Assembly (NCBI RefSeq): GCF_022884085.1
Contig: NZ_JAGGCS010000024.1
Span: 1-34,069 of the forward strand
From: Paenirhizobium cremeum
GTDB taxonomy: Bacteria; Pseudomonadota; Alphaproteobacteria; Rhizobiales; Rhizobiaceae
Direction of reading: 5' to 3'
Length of the DNA: 34,069 nt
Part shown: positions 23,615 to 31,741 of the stretch, piece by piece
How the letters are laid out: every line of letters starts with the position of its first letter
Position numbering within the stretch: the stretch's first letter is position 1
The notes under the pieces: model-generated
The model's database searches: none
The model's input: the letters and a program-made list of their open reading frames with translations, nothing else
What the model was told of the DNA's origin: nothing
Made by a program: the position numbers and the translations under genes

Positions 23615-24544
23615 ATGATCCCCATTGTCGGCGAGATTTTCGCCATTCTCGCCGCCTTCTGCTACGCGTTCGGGTCTGTGGCCGCCACCAAGAACGCGCG
23701 CGAGAACGGCGGGCGGGGGAACGCCGTCTTGCTGTCTATCGTCCTCACGGCAGGGTTCTCAGGAGGGCTGTGGCTCATGGTCGGGCCGTCGCTGCCACCG
23801 CTGGACGCGGATGTATGGGTCGGCGTCGCTATCTTCGTGGTGGCGGGCATCCTGGCTACCGTGCTAGGGCGGATCTTCTTCTTCCGCTCGATCGAACTCG
23901 CGGGTGCGATCGAGACTGGCCTGATCCGCCGCCTGATCCCGGTCTTCGCCGCGGTGCTTGCCATCTTCTTCCTGGGAGAGACCTTGACCGCCGCCAGCGC
24001 GCTGGCCTTTGCGCTGGTCTTCGCCGCCGTTGCGCTGGTGGTCGTGATGGCGCGGGGGCGCGCGGCCGCGGAGGATGCCGACGCCGTCCGCGCCTCGCGC
24101 GAGCGCAACGCTGGGCGAATCCTAGCGATGCTATCGGCGGCCAGCTACGGCGGCTCCTACGTCACGCGCAAACTCGCCATGCGCTGGCTGCCCGACCCGC
24201 TTCTCGGCGCCTTCATCGGCGCGGTCGCGGCCTTCGCCTATTTCGCGGCCGCGGCGCCCTTCAGTCCCGAATACCGCCGCCAGCTCGCGGCTGTTCTGCG
24301 CCGTCCGACCGGCTGGCAGCTGGTCGCTGCCGCCTCAATTTCACTAGGACAGACGGCGCAATTTGTGGCGCTCCGCTTCACGACCGTCACCGCCGTCGCC
24401 ATCATCGGCACGATCGAGATGTTCCTCGCCGCCTGGCTGGCGGCCTGGGTGCTGCGCACGGAGGCCCGGCCTGGTCCAGACTTTGCTGTGGGGTCAATAC
24501 TAGCCATGGCGGGGGTGATTGTTTTGGCCCTTGCCCGGGCCTGA
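23615..24544 (+). CDS. EamA/DMT-family transporter
   Basis: A 309-residue inner-membrane protein with about ten hydrophobic helices in two repeats, the EamA arrangement. The first repeat starts VGEIFAILAAFCYAFGSVAATKNA and ends IRRLIPVFAAVLAIFFLGETLTA. The second starts RILAMLSAASYGGSYVTRKLAM and ends TVTAVAIIGTIEMFLAAWLAAWVLRTE. DMT carriers usually export or import small metabolites; here it probably moves the aromatic acid or a product. It follows the small unknown gene after 79 bases and precedes the ThDP enzyme by 49. Confidence 0.88.
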   Translation: MIPIVGEIFAILAAFCYAFGSVAATKNARENGGRGNAVLLSIVLTAGFSGGLWLMVGPSLPPLDADVWVGVAIFVVAGILATVLGRIFFFRSIELAGAIETGLIRRLIPVFAAVLAIFFLGETLTAASALAFALVFAAVALVVVMARGRAAAEDADAVRASRERNAGRILAMLSAASYGGSYVTRKLAMRWLPDPLLGAFIGAVAAFAYFAAAAPFSPEYRRQLAAVLRRPTGWQLVAAASISLGQTAQFVALRFTTVTAVAIIGTIEMFLAAWLAAWVLRTEARPGPDFAVGSILAMAGVIVLALARA

Positions 24545-24593
24545 CAGTAGCAGCCCACAAGATGACAGAAACAAAATTGGGAGTGAATGAGCC

Positions 24594-26354
24594 ATGATCA
24601 GGGAAACCGACTGCCCCGCCCCGTGCGAATTGAATACGCTCTACGGTAGCGACGCCTTAGCCGAGATGCTACGCCGTCTTGACATGCCCTACGTGGCGCT
24701 GAACCCAGGTTCCAGCTTCCGCGGCCTGCATGACAGCCTGGTCAACTACCTGGGCAACCAGGACCCGCACATCCTGCTGTGCCTGCACGAGGAGCATGCG
24801 GTCTCGATCGCGCATGGCTGGGCCAAGATCACCGGCAAGCCGCTAGCCGTGGTGCTGCATGCGAACGTTGGATTGATGCACGCGGCCATGGCGATCTACA
24901 ACGCCTGGTGCGACCGGGTTCCGATGCTGATCCTTGGCGCTACCGGGCCGGTCGACGCGGCGAAGCGCCGGCCCTGGATCGACTGGCTCCACACCTCGCG
25001 AGACCAGGCTGCGGTGGTGCGGCCTTACATCAAGTGGGATGATCAGCCGGCTTCGCTAGCGGCGTCGCTCTCCTCTTTGATGCGGGCAATGACGATCACG
25101 ACATCGGCACCGATGGCCCCTACCTATGTGTGCTTCGACGTGACGGTGCAAGAAAGCGCAATCGACACCATGCCCACGCTGCCGGATCCCGCGCGCCATG
25201 CCGCGCCCGATGCCCCCGCGGCCAGCGCGGCGCAGATCGATGCCCTCGTTGCGATGCTTGCCGAGGCCGAGGCGCCCGTCTTCTTGGTGGGCCGAGTCTC
25301 GCGCGATGGGACGGATTGGGTCCGCCGCGTGGCGCTGGCCGAGCATTTCGCCGCACGCGTCATCACCGACATTAAGACCGGCGCAGCCTTCCCCACGCGC
25401 CACCCGCTGCACGCGGGGGCGCCGGGCTTCTTCCTTTCGGCGGACGCGGCCGAGGTGCTGTCGGGAGCGGACCTCGTGGTCTGCTTCGACTGGGTGGATC
25501 CGGCGGGGACGCTTTCGCAGTCAACGCTGCGCGATAGCGCGCGGGTAGTGAACGTAACTCTGGAGCCGTTGCTCACAAACGGCTGGTCGATGGATCACCA
25601 GGACGTGGTGGCGAGCGATCTCACAATTTTGACCGAACCCGACACACTGGTCTCGGCGCTCTGCGAACGCCTGCGTCTCGACTCCACCACCCAGACGCCG
25701 CGCAGCTCGCCCGCCCCGCACGGGCAGGAGGCGGAGGCCGTACTGTCGCTCGACGCCCTCGCGCATGTGCTGCGCGCGGGCATGGTCAACGATGCCCACA
25801 CGCTGGTCCGCCTGCCGCTAGGCTGGGACGGGCGCCACTGCGACTTCACTGGGCCATTGGATTACCTAGGCTACGACGGCGGCGCCGGCATCAGCTCGGG
25901 GCCAGGCATGGTGGTCGGCGCGGCGCTGGCGCTAAAGGGCAGCGGCCGGATGCCGGTCGCGGTGCTTGGTGATGGGGATTTCATCATGGGCGCGACGGCG
26001 CTCTGGACCGGCACGCACCACCAGGTGCCGATGCTAATCGTTGTGGCCAACAACCGCTCATATTTCAACGACGAGATCCACCAGGAACGCGTCGCGCGCG
26101 TTCGCGACCGACCTGTCGTCAACAAGCACATCGGACAGGCCATCGATGAGCCAGACATCGACATCGCGGGCCTCGCCCGGGCACAGGGTGTCCACGGCCT
26201 GGGGCCGGTTTCGACAGTGGCCGAGTTCGAGTCGGCCCTAGCCGAGGCATTGACGATGGTGCGTGCGGGTAAGGCCGTCGTCATCGATGCCCGCATCCTG
26301 CGCGGCTACGTCAAGGAGATGGCCGAGGGCATGACCGCCGAACACCAGGGCTGA
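24594..26354 (+). CDS. thiamine-diphosphate-dependent enzyme (acetolactate synthase/benzoylformate decarboxylase superfamily)
   Basis: A 586-residue three-domain ThDP enzyme. The N-terminal PYR domain has the activating Glu in CLHEEHAVSIAHGWAKITGKP (about residue 66). The middle domain (about 200-350) contains APVFLVGRVSRDG and ADLVVCFDWVDP. The C-terminal PP domain carries the cofactor motif GDGDFIMGATALWT...VVANN (about 460-490). The middle domain lacks an obvious FAD-binding pattern, so a 2-oxoacid decarboxylase or carboligase is more likely than a true acetolactate synthase. Such an enzyme is not part of known phthalate degradation. It is the last gene before the operon's terminator. Possible roles are decarboxylation of an aryl-glyoxylate-type intermediate or carboligation of an aldehyde. 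Confidence 0.88.
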   Translation: MIRETDCPAPCELNTLYGSDALAEMLRRLDMPYVALNPGSSFRGLHDSLVNYLGNQDPHILLCLHEEHAVSIAHGWAKITGKPLAVVLHANVGLMHAAMAIYNAWCDRVPMLILGATGPVDAAKRRPWIDWLHTSRDQAAVVRPYIKWDDQPASLAASLSSLMRAMTITTSAPMAPTYVCFDVTVQESAIDTMPTLPDPARHAAPDAPAASAAQIDALVAMLAEAEAPVFLVGRVSRDGTDWVRRVALAEHFAARVITDIKTGAAFPTRHPLHAGAPGFFLSADAAEVLSGADLVVCFDWVDPAGTLSQSTLRDSARVVNVTLEPLLTNGWSMDHQDVVASDLTILTEPDTLVSALCERLRLDSTTQTPRSSPAPHGQEAEAVLSLDALAHVLRAGMVNDAHTLVRLPLGWDGRHCDFTGPLDYLGYDGGAGISSGPGMVVGAALALKGSGRMPVAVLGDGDFIMGATALWTGTHHQVPMLIVVANNRSYFNDEIHQERVARVRDRPVVNKHIGQAIDEPDIDIAGLARAQGVHGLGPVSTVAEFESALAEALTMVRAGKAVVIDARILRGYVKEMAEGMTAEHQG

Positions 26355-26456
26355 GCGAACGCCCGGACATCAGGCTTGAGGGTGTGCGCGACGCAAAGGT
26401 TGAAAAGGCATCAAGGTCTTGCGTCTTGCACGCGAATTCATCACTTATGTTCTCAC

Positions 26457-26490
26457 GCGCCGCCGGCACGAAGCCGGCGGCGCGGCTTTT
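26457..26490 (+). terminator. strong rho-independent terminator of the aromatic-acid operon
   Basis: A perfect 11-bp stem GCGCCGCCGGC / GCCGGCGGCGC with a five-base loop (ACGAA), followed by GGCTTTTG. It lies about 100 bases after the ThDP gene and 30 before the MarR start, separating the operon from its regulator. Confidence 0.8.
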
Positions 26491-26519
26491 GTTCTGGCCG
26501 ACCGAGAACTGTGTGGAAT

Positions 26520-27041
26520 ATGGATGAGACCGCGCCCTCTGGGCATGAAGTGTATGACCCCAAGCTGACTGAAGAACGCCTCGCGCGACTCGTCCGTCTC
26601 GCCGCTAGGGCTTTTAACCGTTCGTTGCAGATGCGCCTCCAGAGCGAAGGAGTGACCTTTGGTCAGTGGATCTTCCTGCGGATCCTGTGGTACAATGACG
26701 GACTGTCGCAGCGCGAGCTGAGCCAGAGAGCCCACCTGACCGAGCCTACGGCGCATTCCGCGCTGACTAAGCTGGAAAAGCAGAGCATCATCACGCGCAG
26801 GAAGATGGAAGGCGACAAGCGCACGCTGCAGATCTTCCTCACGCGCAAGGGCTGGGAATTGCGCGACCGGTTGGAGCCGATGGCGCATGATGTGAACCTG
26901 AGCGCGCTCAAGGGGCTCGAGGAGGAAGAGGTACGCGTGCTACGGAAGAGCCTCCTCACGATCATCACGAACCTCGAAGCGGACGAGAGCGAGGCCGCCG
27001 AGCGGGGGATCAAGGTGCCCGCAACGCGCTCGAGCTTCTGA
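26520..27041 (+). CDS. MarR-family transcriptional regulator
   Basis: A 173-residue winged-helix regulator. The core reads LAARAFNRSLQMRLQSEGVTFGQWIFLRILWYNDGLSQRELSQRAHLTEPTAHSALTKLEKQSIITRRKMEGDKRTLQIFLTRKGWELRDRLEP in outline, with the recognition helix in TEPTAHSALTKLE and wing in RRKMEGDKRTLQI. The ATG at 26520 is used because a frame from 26376 would run through the terminator. MarR proteins commonly repress aromatic catabolic operons and release DNA when the substrate binds; the inverted repeat at 19890-19907 is a candidate site. Confidence 0.9.
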   Translation: MDETAPSGHEVYDPKLTEERLARLVRLAARAFNRSLQMRLQSEGVTFGQWIFLRILWYNDGLSQRELSQRAHLTEPTAHSALTKLEKQSIITRRKMEGDKRTLQIFLTRKGWELRDRLEPMAHDVNLSALKGLEEEEVRVLRKSLLTIITNLEADESEAAERGIKVPATRSSF

Positions 27042-27082
27042 CCGGGCGGGCCTAGGAGCGGGAGCAGGATATTACGCGCCGG

Positions 27083-27300
27083 TCACTTGCACAGGAGCGC
27101 CGCGTCGAGTGCGCTCACGTCGGCGTACGTGGCCTGCAGGTCCAGCGAAGTCTACTCACGTGCCGCCAGCCTGCGATCATCGATCGCCTCACGCGCCACG
27201 ATAAGGCGGAAGCAGTTCGTAGCGCATCCACTGCCTTAGCCCGCACTCAGCTCGAGGTAGTGCAGCCGGTGATGACCAGCGTGTCCGCGCCTTTGGGCGA
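27083..27300 (-). pseudogene. isochorismatase-like cysteine hydrolase, decayed C-terminal fragment
   Basis: The minus strand reads GADTLVITGCTTSS, a TGA stop, then VRAKAVDALR; pieces EAIDDRRLAARE and DLQATYADVSALDAALLCK follow in shifted frames, ending at a TGA at 27083-27085. GCTTS-x-VRA-AVDA is the active-site region of isochorismatase-like amidases (with the nucleophilic Cys in GCTTSGCVR), whose Cys is lost here. The upstream part of the open frame (to 27531) does not look like this family. Remaining DNA to 27620 contains no gene I can support. Confidence 0.6.
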
Positions 27301-27686
27301 AGAGTAGACATTCTGTCGATAGCCGCAGGCTTTCAGGAATGTGTGCGACGCATCGATCCGATCTTGGCTGGTCCGCGCACTAAAACGTTCTATGATGCCG
27401 AGATGGCTGACTTCTTGGCTTCCTGAGCTCCGGCGGTCGTTGCGAGAGCAGATCCTCAGGGCATGGTTGTTGCGGATCATGGAGAGCGCCAGGGGCTCAA
27501 CGCCGCGCCTCGAGGCTTCCGTGAAGAGCACATCACCTATTGACCCCCAACCGTTGAGCCGAGGCTAACATTGGATCCTGCTCGTCCGGAAGTTCCATAA
27601 TTTGGGTTATGCGACTTTGCTGTGTAGCCGCAAAGTTGGGATGTCCTGTTTCTGCAAAGTTGGAATGTCACACTCCCCGGGTCTGA

Positions 27687-29081
27687 ATGATGCCTGGGAG
27701 ATTGCAGATGGGATTGATAGCGATGAGCGAGCGCGATCTGCGGCGGATCGAGGTTTTATCGAAGGTCGCCGGCGGACGGATGACGACGGTGTCAGCGGCG
27801 CATGTGCTTGACGTGAGCGAGCGCCAGGTGCGCCGGCTTCTGGAGCGAATACGGACTGGCGGCGCGGCGTCGATCCGGCACAAGGCGATCGGCCGGCCAT
27901 CGAACAACCGGATCAGCGACGGCGTTCGGGATTATGCGATGATGCTGGTGCGCGAACGTTATGCGGATTTCGGTCCGACCTTGGCGACGGAGAAGCTTGC
28001 TGAACGCGATGGTTTGCGCGTGTCGCGCGAGACGGTGCGCGGTTGGATGTCCGAGGCTGGACTGTGGTTGTCACGCAAACAGCGTCGGACGTTTCATCCG
28101 CCGCGTCTGCGCCGCGAAGCTTATGGCGAACTGGTGCAGATCGATGGGTCGGAGCATCGCTGGTTCGAGGATCGCGGACCGCCATGCTCGCTGTTGGTGT
28201 TTGTCGATGATGCGACTGGCAGGCTGATGCAATTGCGCTTCGTGCGCTCGGAAAGTGCCTTCACCTACTTCGAGGCGCTAGATCTCTATCTCCAGCGTCA
28301 CGGCGCACCGATCGCCTTTTACTCGGACAAGCATTCGGTGTTCCGGGTGGCGAAGAAGGATGCCAGGGGTGGCCAGGGCATGACCCAGTTCGGGCGTGCA
28401 CTTTGCGAGTTAAACATCGAGATTCTTTGCGCAAATTCGAGCCAGGCCAAGGGCCGCGTCGAGCGGATGAATCGGACGCTGCAGGATCGGCTGGTCAAGG
28501 AGCTGCGGCTGGCTGGCATCGACGATATGGAGGCTGGCAATGCGTTCTTGCCGGGCTTCATGGAGGATTACAACAGGCGGTTTGCGGTGGTCCCTGCCCG
28601 GTCCGATGATTTGCACCGGCCGATCAATCTGGGGCCGGACCGATTGGCGGAGATCCTGTGCAAGCGCGAGCAACGTTATGTCGGAGCGCAGCTGGCGTTT
28701 TCGTTCGAGCGCAAGCGGATCATGCTGCAGGAGACCGATGTGACGCGGGGGCTGGTTGGTCGCTATGTCGAGACCTATGCCTATGCGGACGGTCGCCTGG
28801 ACGTGCGTTGGAAAGGGTATTCCCTGCCCTACACGGTGTTCGACAAGGACCAGCGGGTGACGCATGCGGCGATCACGGAGAACAAGCGACTGGGTGATGT
28901 TCTGGCCTATATCAAGGAACGCCAGGATCAGCAGTCGAAGCCGGACGTAAAGACCAACAGCGAGAAGATTGGCTATAAACCGCGTGGCCGGAAACCCGGT
29001 CCCCGGACAGATTACATAAACGATCCGGCGATCATCGCGCGACATGAGAAGGCACTGTTGCGACAGCAAGCCGCAGAGTGA
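27687..29081 (+). CDS. ISNCY-family transposase
   Basis: A 464-residue integrase-core transposase. The N-terminal HTH (VLSKVAGGRMTTVSAAHVLDVSERQVRRLLERIRTGG) and second HTH (LRVSRETVRGWMSEAGLW) precede the DDE core. The core has an Asp in LVQIDGSEHRWFEDRG, an Asp in IAFYSDKHSVFRV and a Glu in SQAKGRVERMNRTLQDRLVKELRL. The tail (KPRGRKPGPRTDY) is basic. The true start may be MGLIAMSERDL at 27708 rather than 27687. The gene is unbroken, so the element may be active. Confidence 0.88.
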   Translation: MMPGRLQMGLIAMSERDLRRIEVLSKVAGGRMTTVSAAHVLDVSERQVRRLLERIRTGGAASIRHKAIGRPSNNRISDGVRDYAMMLVRERYADFGPTLATEKLAERDGLRVSRETVRGWMSEAGLWLSRKQRRTFHPPRLRREAYGELVQIDGSEHRWFEDRGPPCSLLVFVDDATGRLMQLRFVRSESAFTYFEALDLYLQRHGAPIAFYSDKHSVFRVAKKDARGGQGMTQFGRALCELNIEILCANSSQAKGRVERMNRTLQDRLVKELRLAGIDDMEAGNAFLPGFMEDYNRRFAVVPARSDDLHRPINLGPDRLAEILCKREQRYVGAQLAFSFERKRIMLQETDVTRGLVGRYVETYAYADGRLDVRWKGYSLPYTVFDKDQRVTHAAITENKRLGDVLAYIKERQDQQSKPDVKTNSEKIGYKPRGRKPGPRTDYINDPAIIARHEKALLRQQAAE

Positions 29082-29131
29082 ATGCTCGTTCGAATAGCCT
29101 CAAAGCTAAAGCCGAGGGGTGGTTCTCACCC

Positions 29132-29177
29132 GCCCCGATCTGATCTTGCAACCGGGATCAGCCGCTCAGATCGGGGC
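29132..29177. terminator. 12-bp inverted repeat after the ISNCY transposase gene
   Basis: GCCCCGATCTGA (29132-29143) and TCAGATCGGGGC (29166-29177) pair perfectly across 22 bases. It lies 50 bases after the transposase stop, inside the element. It may end transcription, though there is no clear T-run. Confidence 0.4.
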
Positions 29178-29332
29178 TGGTCCTCGTCCCATGCGGCGAC
29201 TTCTCGGACATTTCTACTTTGCACCTCGACGGACATTTCAACCTTGCCGTCACATGCTGTGAAGCCGGGTACATTTTATTTCCAAGTGCGACATGCCAGT
29301 AATTTCAATGGCTTTACTTTGGAGATTTTGGC

Positions 29333-30391
29333 ATGTCCCGATGCTACACGCAGTTGACCCTAGCCGACCGACGACGCCTACATCAGTTGGTGGCGGCAAG
29401 AGCTCCCGTCAACGAAATGGCCCGTCAGCTTGGCCGCCATCGCTCGACCATCTACCGCGAGATCAAGCGCAATAGATTTGAGGATCGCGAACTGCCTGGC
29501 TACGACGGCTACTACAGTACGGTAGCGCACGATATCTCCAAAGAACGGCGACGCCGGCTGAGAAAGCTGCGGCGGCACACGGACTTACGCACGGAGATCA
29601 TCAACCAATTGGAGGCACGCTGGTCGCCTGAGCAGATCGCCGGACGCCTGTTGTTGGACGGACCTAGCCTCGTCCGCGTCTGTAAAGAGACAATCTATCG
29701 CTTCATCTACAGCAAGGAGGCTTATGAGCTGGGCCTTTATCAGTATCTACCGGAAGCGCGTCGCAAACGCCGTCCACTGCGCTCCAGGAAGCCGCGCGAC
29801 GGTGTATTTCCTGCCACTCACAGGATATCCCAAAGACCTGATTTCATTGGAGATAGATCAAGGTTTGGACATTGGGAGGGAGACCTCCTCATCTTCGAAC
29901 GTCCACTTGGCCATGCCAATGTCACCACTCTCGTGGAGCGTAAGAGCCGCTATACCGTGATGATCAAGAACCAAAGCCGGCACTCCCGTCCGATCATGGA
30001 CAAGATCATCGGAACATTCTCTCCGCTGCCAGCCTTTGCACGCCAGAGCTTCACCTTTGATCGCGGTACCGAGTTTGCCGGGTTCAGGGCTTTAGAAGAC
30101 GGCATTGGTGCGAGGAGCTGGTTTTGCGACCCAAGTGCGCCGTGGCAAAAGGGAGCCATAGAAAACACTAACAAACGCATTCGCCGCTTCATGCCAAGCA
30201 AGACAGATCTGGCAGCCGTCTCTCAGCGCGACCTGACCCACCTTGCCCGCCATCTCAACGATCAACCGCGAAAATGCCTCGGATACAAAACCCGATCGTG
30301 TCCCATGGAGTTCTCTAATCGCGGTTGTCAAGCTGGTCGCAGTGGGCATCGCTGGTCAGGCTCATGGTTCTCTTCGAGGTCGGCACTTTGA
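29333..30391 (+). CDS. IS30-family transposase with altered C-terminus
   Basis: A 352-residue frame. The IS30 N-terminal HTH is clear (LTLADRRRLHQLVAARAPVNEMARQLGRHRSTIYREIKRN). WSPEQIAGRL and the DDE core follow: Asp in RFGHWEGDLLIF, Asp in SFTFDRGTEFAGF, Glu in PWQKGAIENTNKRIRRFMP. After NDQPRKCLGYKT, where IS30 enzymes normally continue PAEVF and end, the sequence changes to RSCPMEFSNRGCQAGRSG..., unrelated. The natural tail has therefore been replaced near 30293, perhaps by a deletion next to the IS110 element. Catalytic residues are intact, so activity is uncertain rather than excluded. Confidence 0.82.
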   Translation: MSRCYTQLTLADRRRLHQLVAARAPVNEMARQLGRHRSTIYREIKRNRFEDRELPGYDGYYSTVAHDISKERRRRLRKLRRHTDLRTEIINQLEARWSPEQIAGRLLLDGPSLVRVCKETIYRFIYSKEAYELGLYQYLPEARRKRRPLRSRKPRDGVFPATHRISQRPDFIGDRSRFGHWEGDLLIFERPLGHANVTTLVERKSRYTVMIKNQSRHSRPIMDKIIGTFSPLPAFARQSFTFDRGTEFAGFRALEDGIGARSWFCDPSAPWQKGAIENTNKRIRRFMPSKTDLAAVSQRDLTHLARHLNDQPRKCLGYKTRSCPMEFSNRGCQAGRSGHRWSGSWFSSRSAL

Positions 30392-30550
30392 CCGCCTCAT
30401 CATGGCGTTGGATAGGCTCAGTCGACCAATGTGGTGTTCGCGGTTATCTGGACGAACCAGCACTCGCATTCGTGGGATCGGTCTCGACTGCGCCATCGTC
30501 CTGACCGGACGATCTCGCTGGTCTCAGCTAACCAGAATATTCGGTGTAGC

Positions 30551-31591
30551 TCATGCGAGCTCGCTCGGGTCGTGCGATGACCAACGGAACGGCTCGCCGG
30601 AGACCCACATGGCATGAAGGATGACGGCGAGTTTTCGAGCCACGGCAACTTTAGCTTTGCGATAGCCGCCGCGCCGCGCGATGCGCAATCCCCAACTCTT
30701 CAAAGCGGAGAACTGCGGGATCCTTGTCAGGAGCGCGTTGGCAGCCTCAAATAGACTGCGTCGAAGAAAGTCGTCACCCCGCTTTGAGACCCGGCCCGAT
30801 CTCATAGTCTCACCAGAGGCGTAGATGCGAGGTGTCAGCCCAAGATAGGCTCCGGCGCTGGATGATCGTTTGAATCGTATCGGATCATCAATGGTTGCGG
30901 CGAAGCCGAGCGCAGTGATTACACCGACACCAGGGACCGACATTAGCCGTCTGACGACGATGTTCTGCTGCGCTAGCGAGCGAACCTTCGCCTCGAGATG
31001 ACGGATCTGCTCAAGGATGTTGGCACGTGCCCGCATCAGTGCTTCCACGACAGCCTGGATTGTCGGCGAAGCATGGAGCGCGCCGTCGATGATTTCCTCG
31101 GCTCGCTTGGCGAACCCACCAACCCGTTTGCCAAACAGGATACCAAAGGTGCGAAGGACACCTCTGATCTGGTTCTCCAGGTCACAGCGGGTTCGTACAA
31201 GTTGGCTACGAGTGGCAAGGAGCGCCCGAGCTTCGTGGCTTGCCGTTGACTTGACATGAACGCTCTTGCACCAACCCGTACGAACGATCTGCGCCAGGCC
31301 GATGGCGTCGTTGCGGTCCGTCTTGGCAGGCATCATCTTTAAGGCCGCATTGGCATGGCGAGCATCCATGCAGACGATGGGAACGCCGCGTTCCTTCAAT
31401 CCATTCCATAGCCAGACCGACAGGGGACCGGTTTCCAGCCCTGCACGGGTTATTGTGAACGGCTCAAGCGCTTCCCAAATCGCCTCCGGGCAAGATGCTA
31501 CCTTCCGTTCGGCAACAACAGTGCCCTCGTCATCAACGATGCAGACTGAGGTCGTTTGCTGGCTGACATCCAGTCCGGCATAATACTTCAT
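30551..31591 (-). CDS. IS110-family transposase (DEDD)
   Basis: A 346-residue recombinase starting MKYYAGLDVSQQTTSVCIVD at the ATG at 31591 (a frame from 31606 adds five residues). The N-terminal DEDD domain shows Asp in GLDVS, Glu in RAGLETGPLS, and Asp residues in PAKTDRNDAIGLAQ. The C-terminal Transposase_20 domain has LMSVPGVGVITALGFAATID and FKRSSSAGAYLGLTPRIYASGETMRSGRVSKRGDDFLRRSLFEAAN, including the Ser-rich stretch expected to hold the nucleophile. The gene is unbroken. IS110 elements lack inverted repeats, so the ends are not visible. The non-coding leader at 31592-31741 may encode its bridge RNA. Confidence 0.9.
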   Translation of the reverse strand: MKYYAGLDVSQQTTSVCIVDDEGTVVAERKVASCPEAIWEALEPFTITRAGLETGPLSVWLWNGLKERGVPIVCMDARHANAALKMMPAKTDRNDAIGLAQIVRTGWCKSVHVKSTASHEARALLATRSQLVRTRCDLENQIRGVLRTFGILFGKRVGGFAKRAEEIIDGALHASPTIQAVVEALMRARANILEQIRHLEAKVRSLAQQNIVVRRLMSVPGVGVITALGFAATIDDPIRFKRSSSAGAYLGLTPRIYASGETMRSGRVSKRGDDFLRRSLFEAANALLTRIPQFSALKSWGLRIARRGGYRKAKVAVARKLAVILHAMWVSGEPFRWSSHDPSELA

Positions 31592-31741
31592 GGCGGTTCT
31601 CCTCATAGCTTCGGCACACTGGCCACAGTTGACAAGGGACAGTGTGGAGAGCCGCCGCCTGGAAGGCTAGGCCCTGAGCGATTACGCTATGTGGTGTAGC
31701 TTCGGCGATCGCCGTGCCTTCCGGACAGAGCCGGGAATTAA
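31592..31741 (-). ncRNA. possible IS110 bridge-RNA region (non-coding leader)
   Basis: About 150 bases upstream of the IS110 gene contain no coding sequence but several pairing segments: CACACTG/CAGTGTG (31615-31621 with 31640-31646) and the perfect palindrome CGGCGATCGCCG (31703-31714). IS110-type recombinases are known to use a bridge RNA transcribed from a non-coding end to choose donor and target. That this copy encodes one is inference. Confidence 0.35.

Larger units (their letters stand above)
27621..29254 (+). mobile_element. ISNCY-type insertion sequence with doubled terminal motifs
   Basis: Each end bears two copies of a 16-bp motif. The left end has GCAAAGTTGGGATGTC (27630-27645) and GCAAAGTTGGAATGTC (27654-27669). 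The right end has, inverted, GACATTTCTACTTTGC (29207-29222) and GACATTTCAACCTTGC (29232-29247). Outermost TGTG/CACA at 27621 and 29254 set the approximate limits; exact ends are uncertain. Confidence 0.7.

Noticed and set aside
27341..27568. Short rightward frame (75 aa) between MarR and the ISNCY element
   Set aside because: No ribosome site or family resemblance; the region holds remains of a leftward hydrolase.
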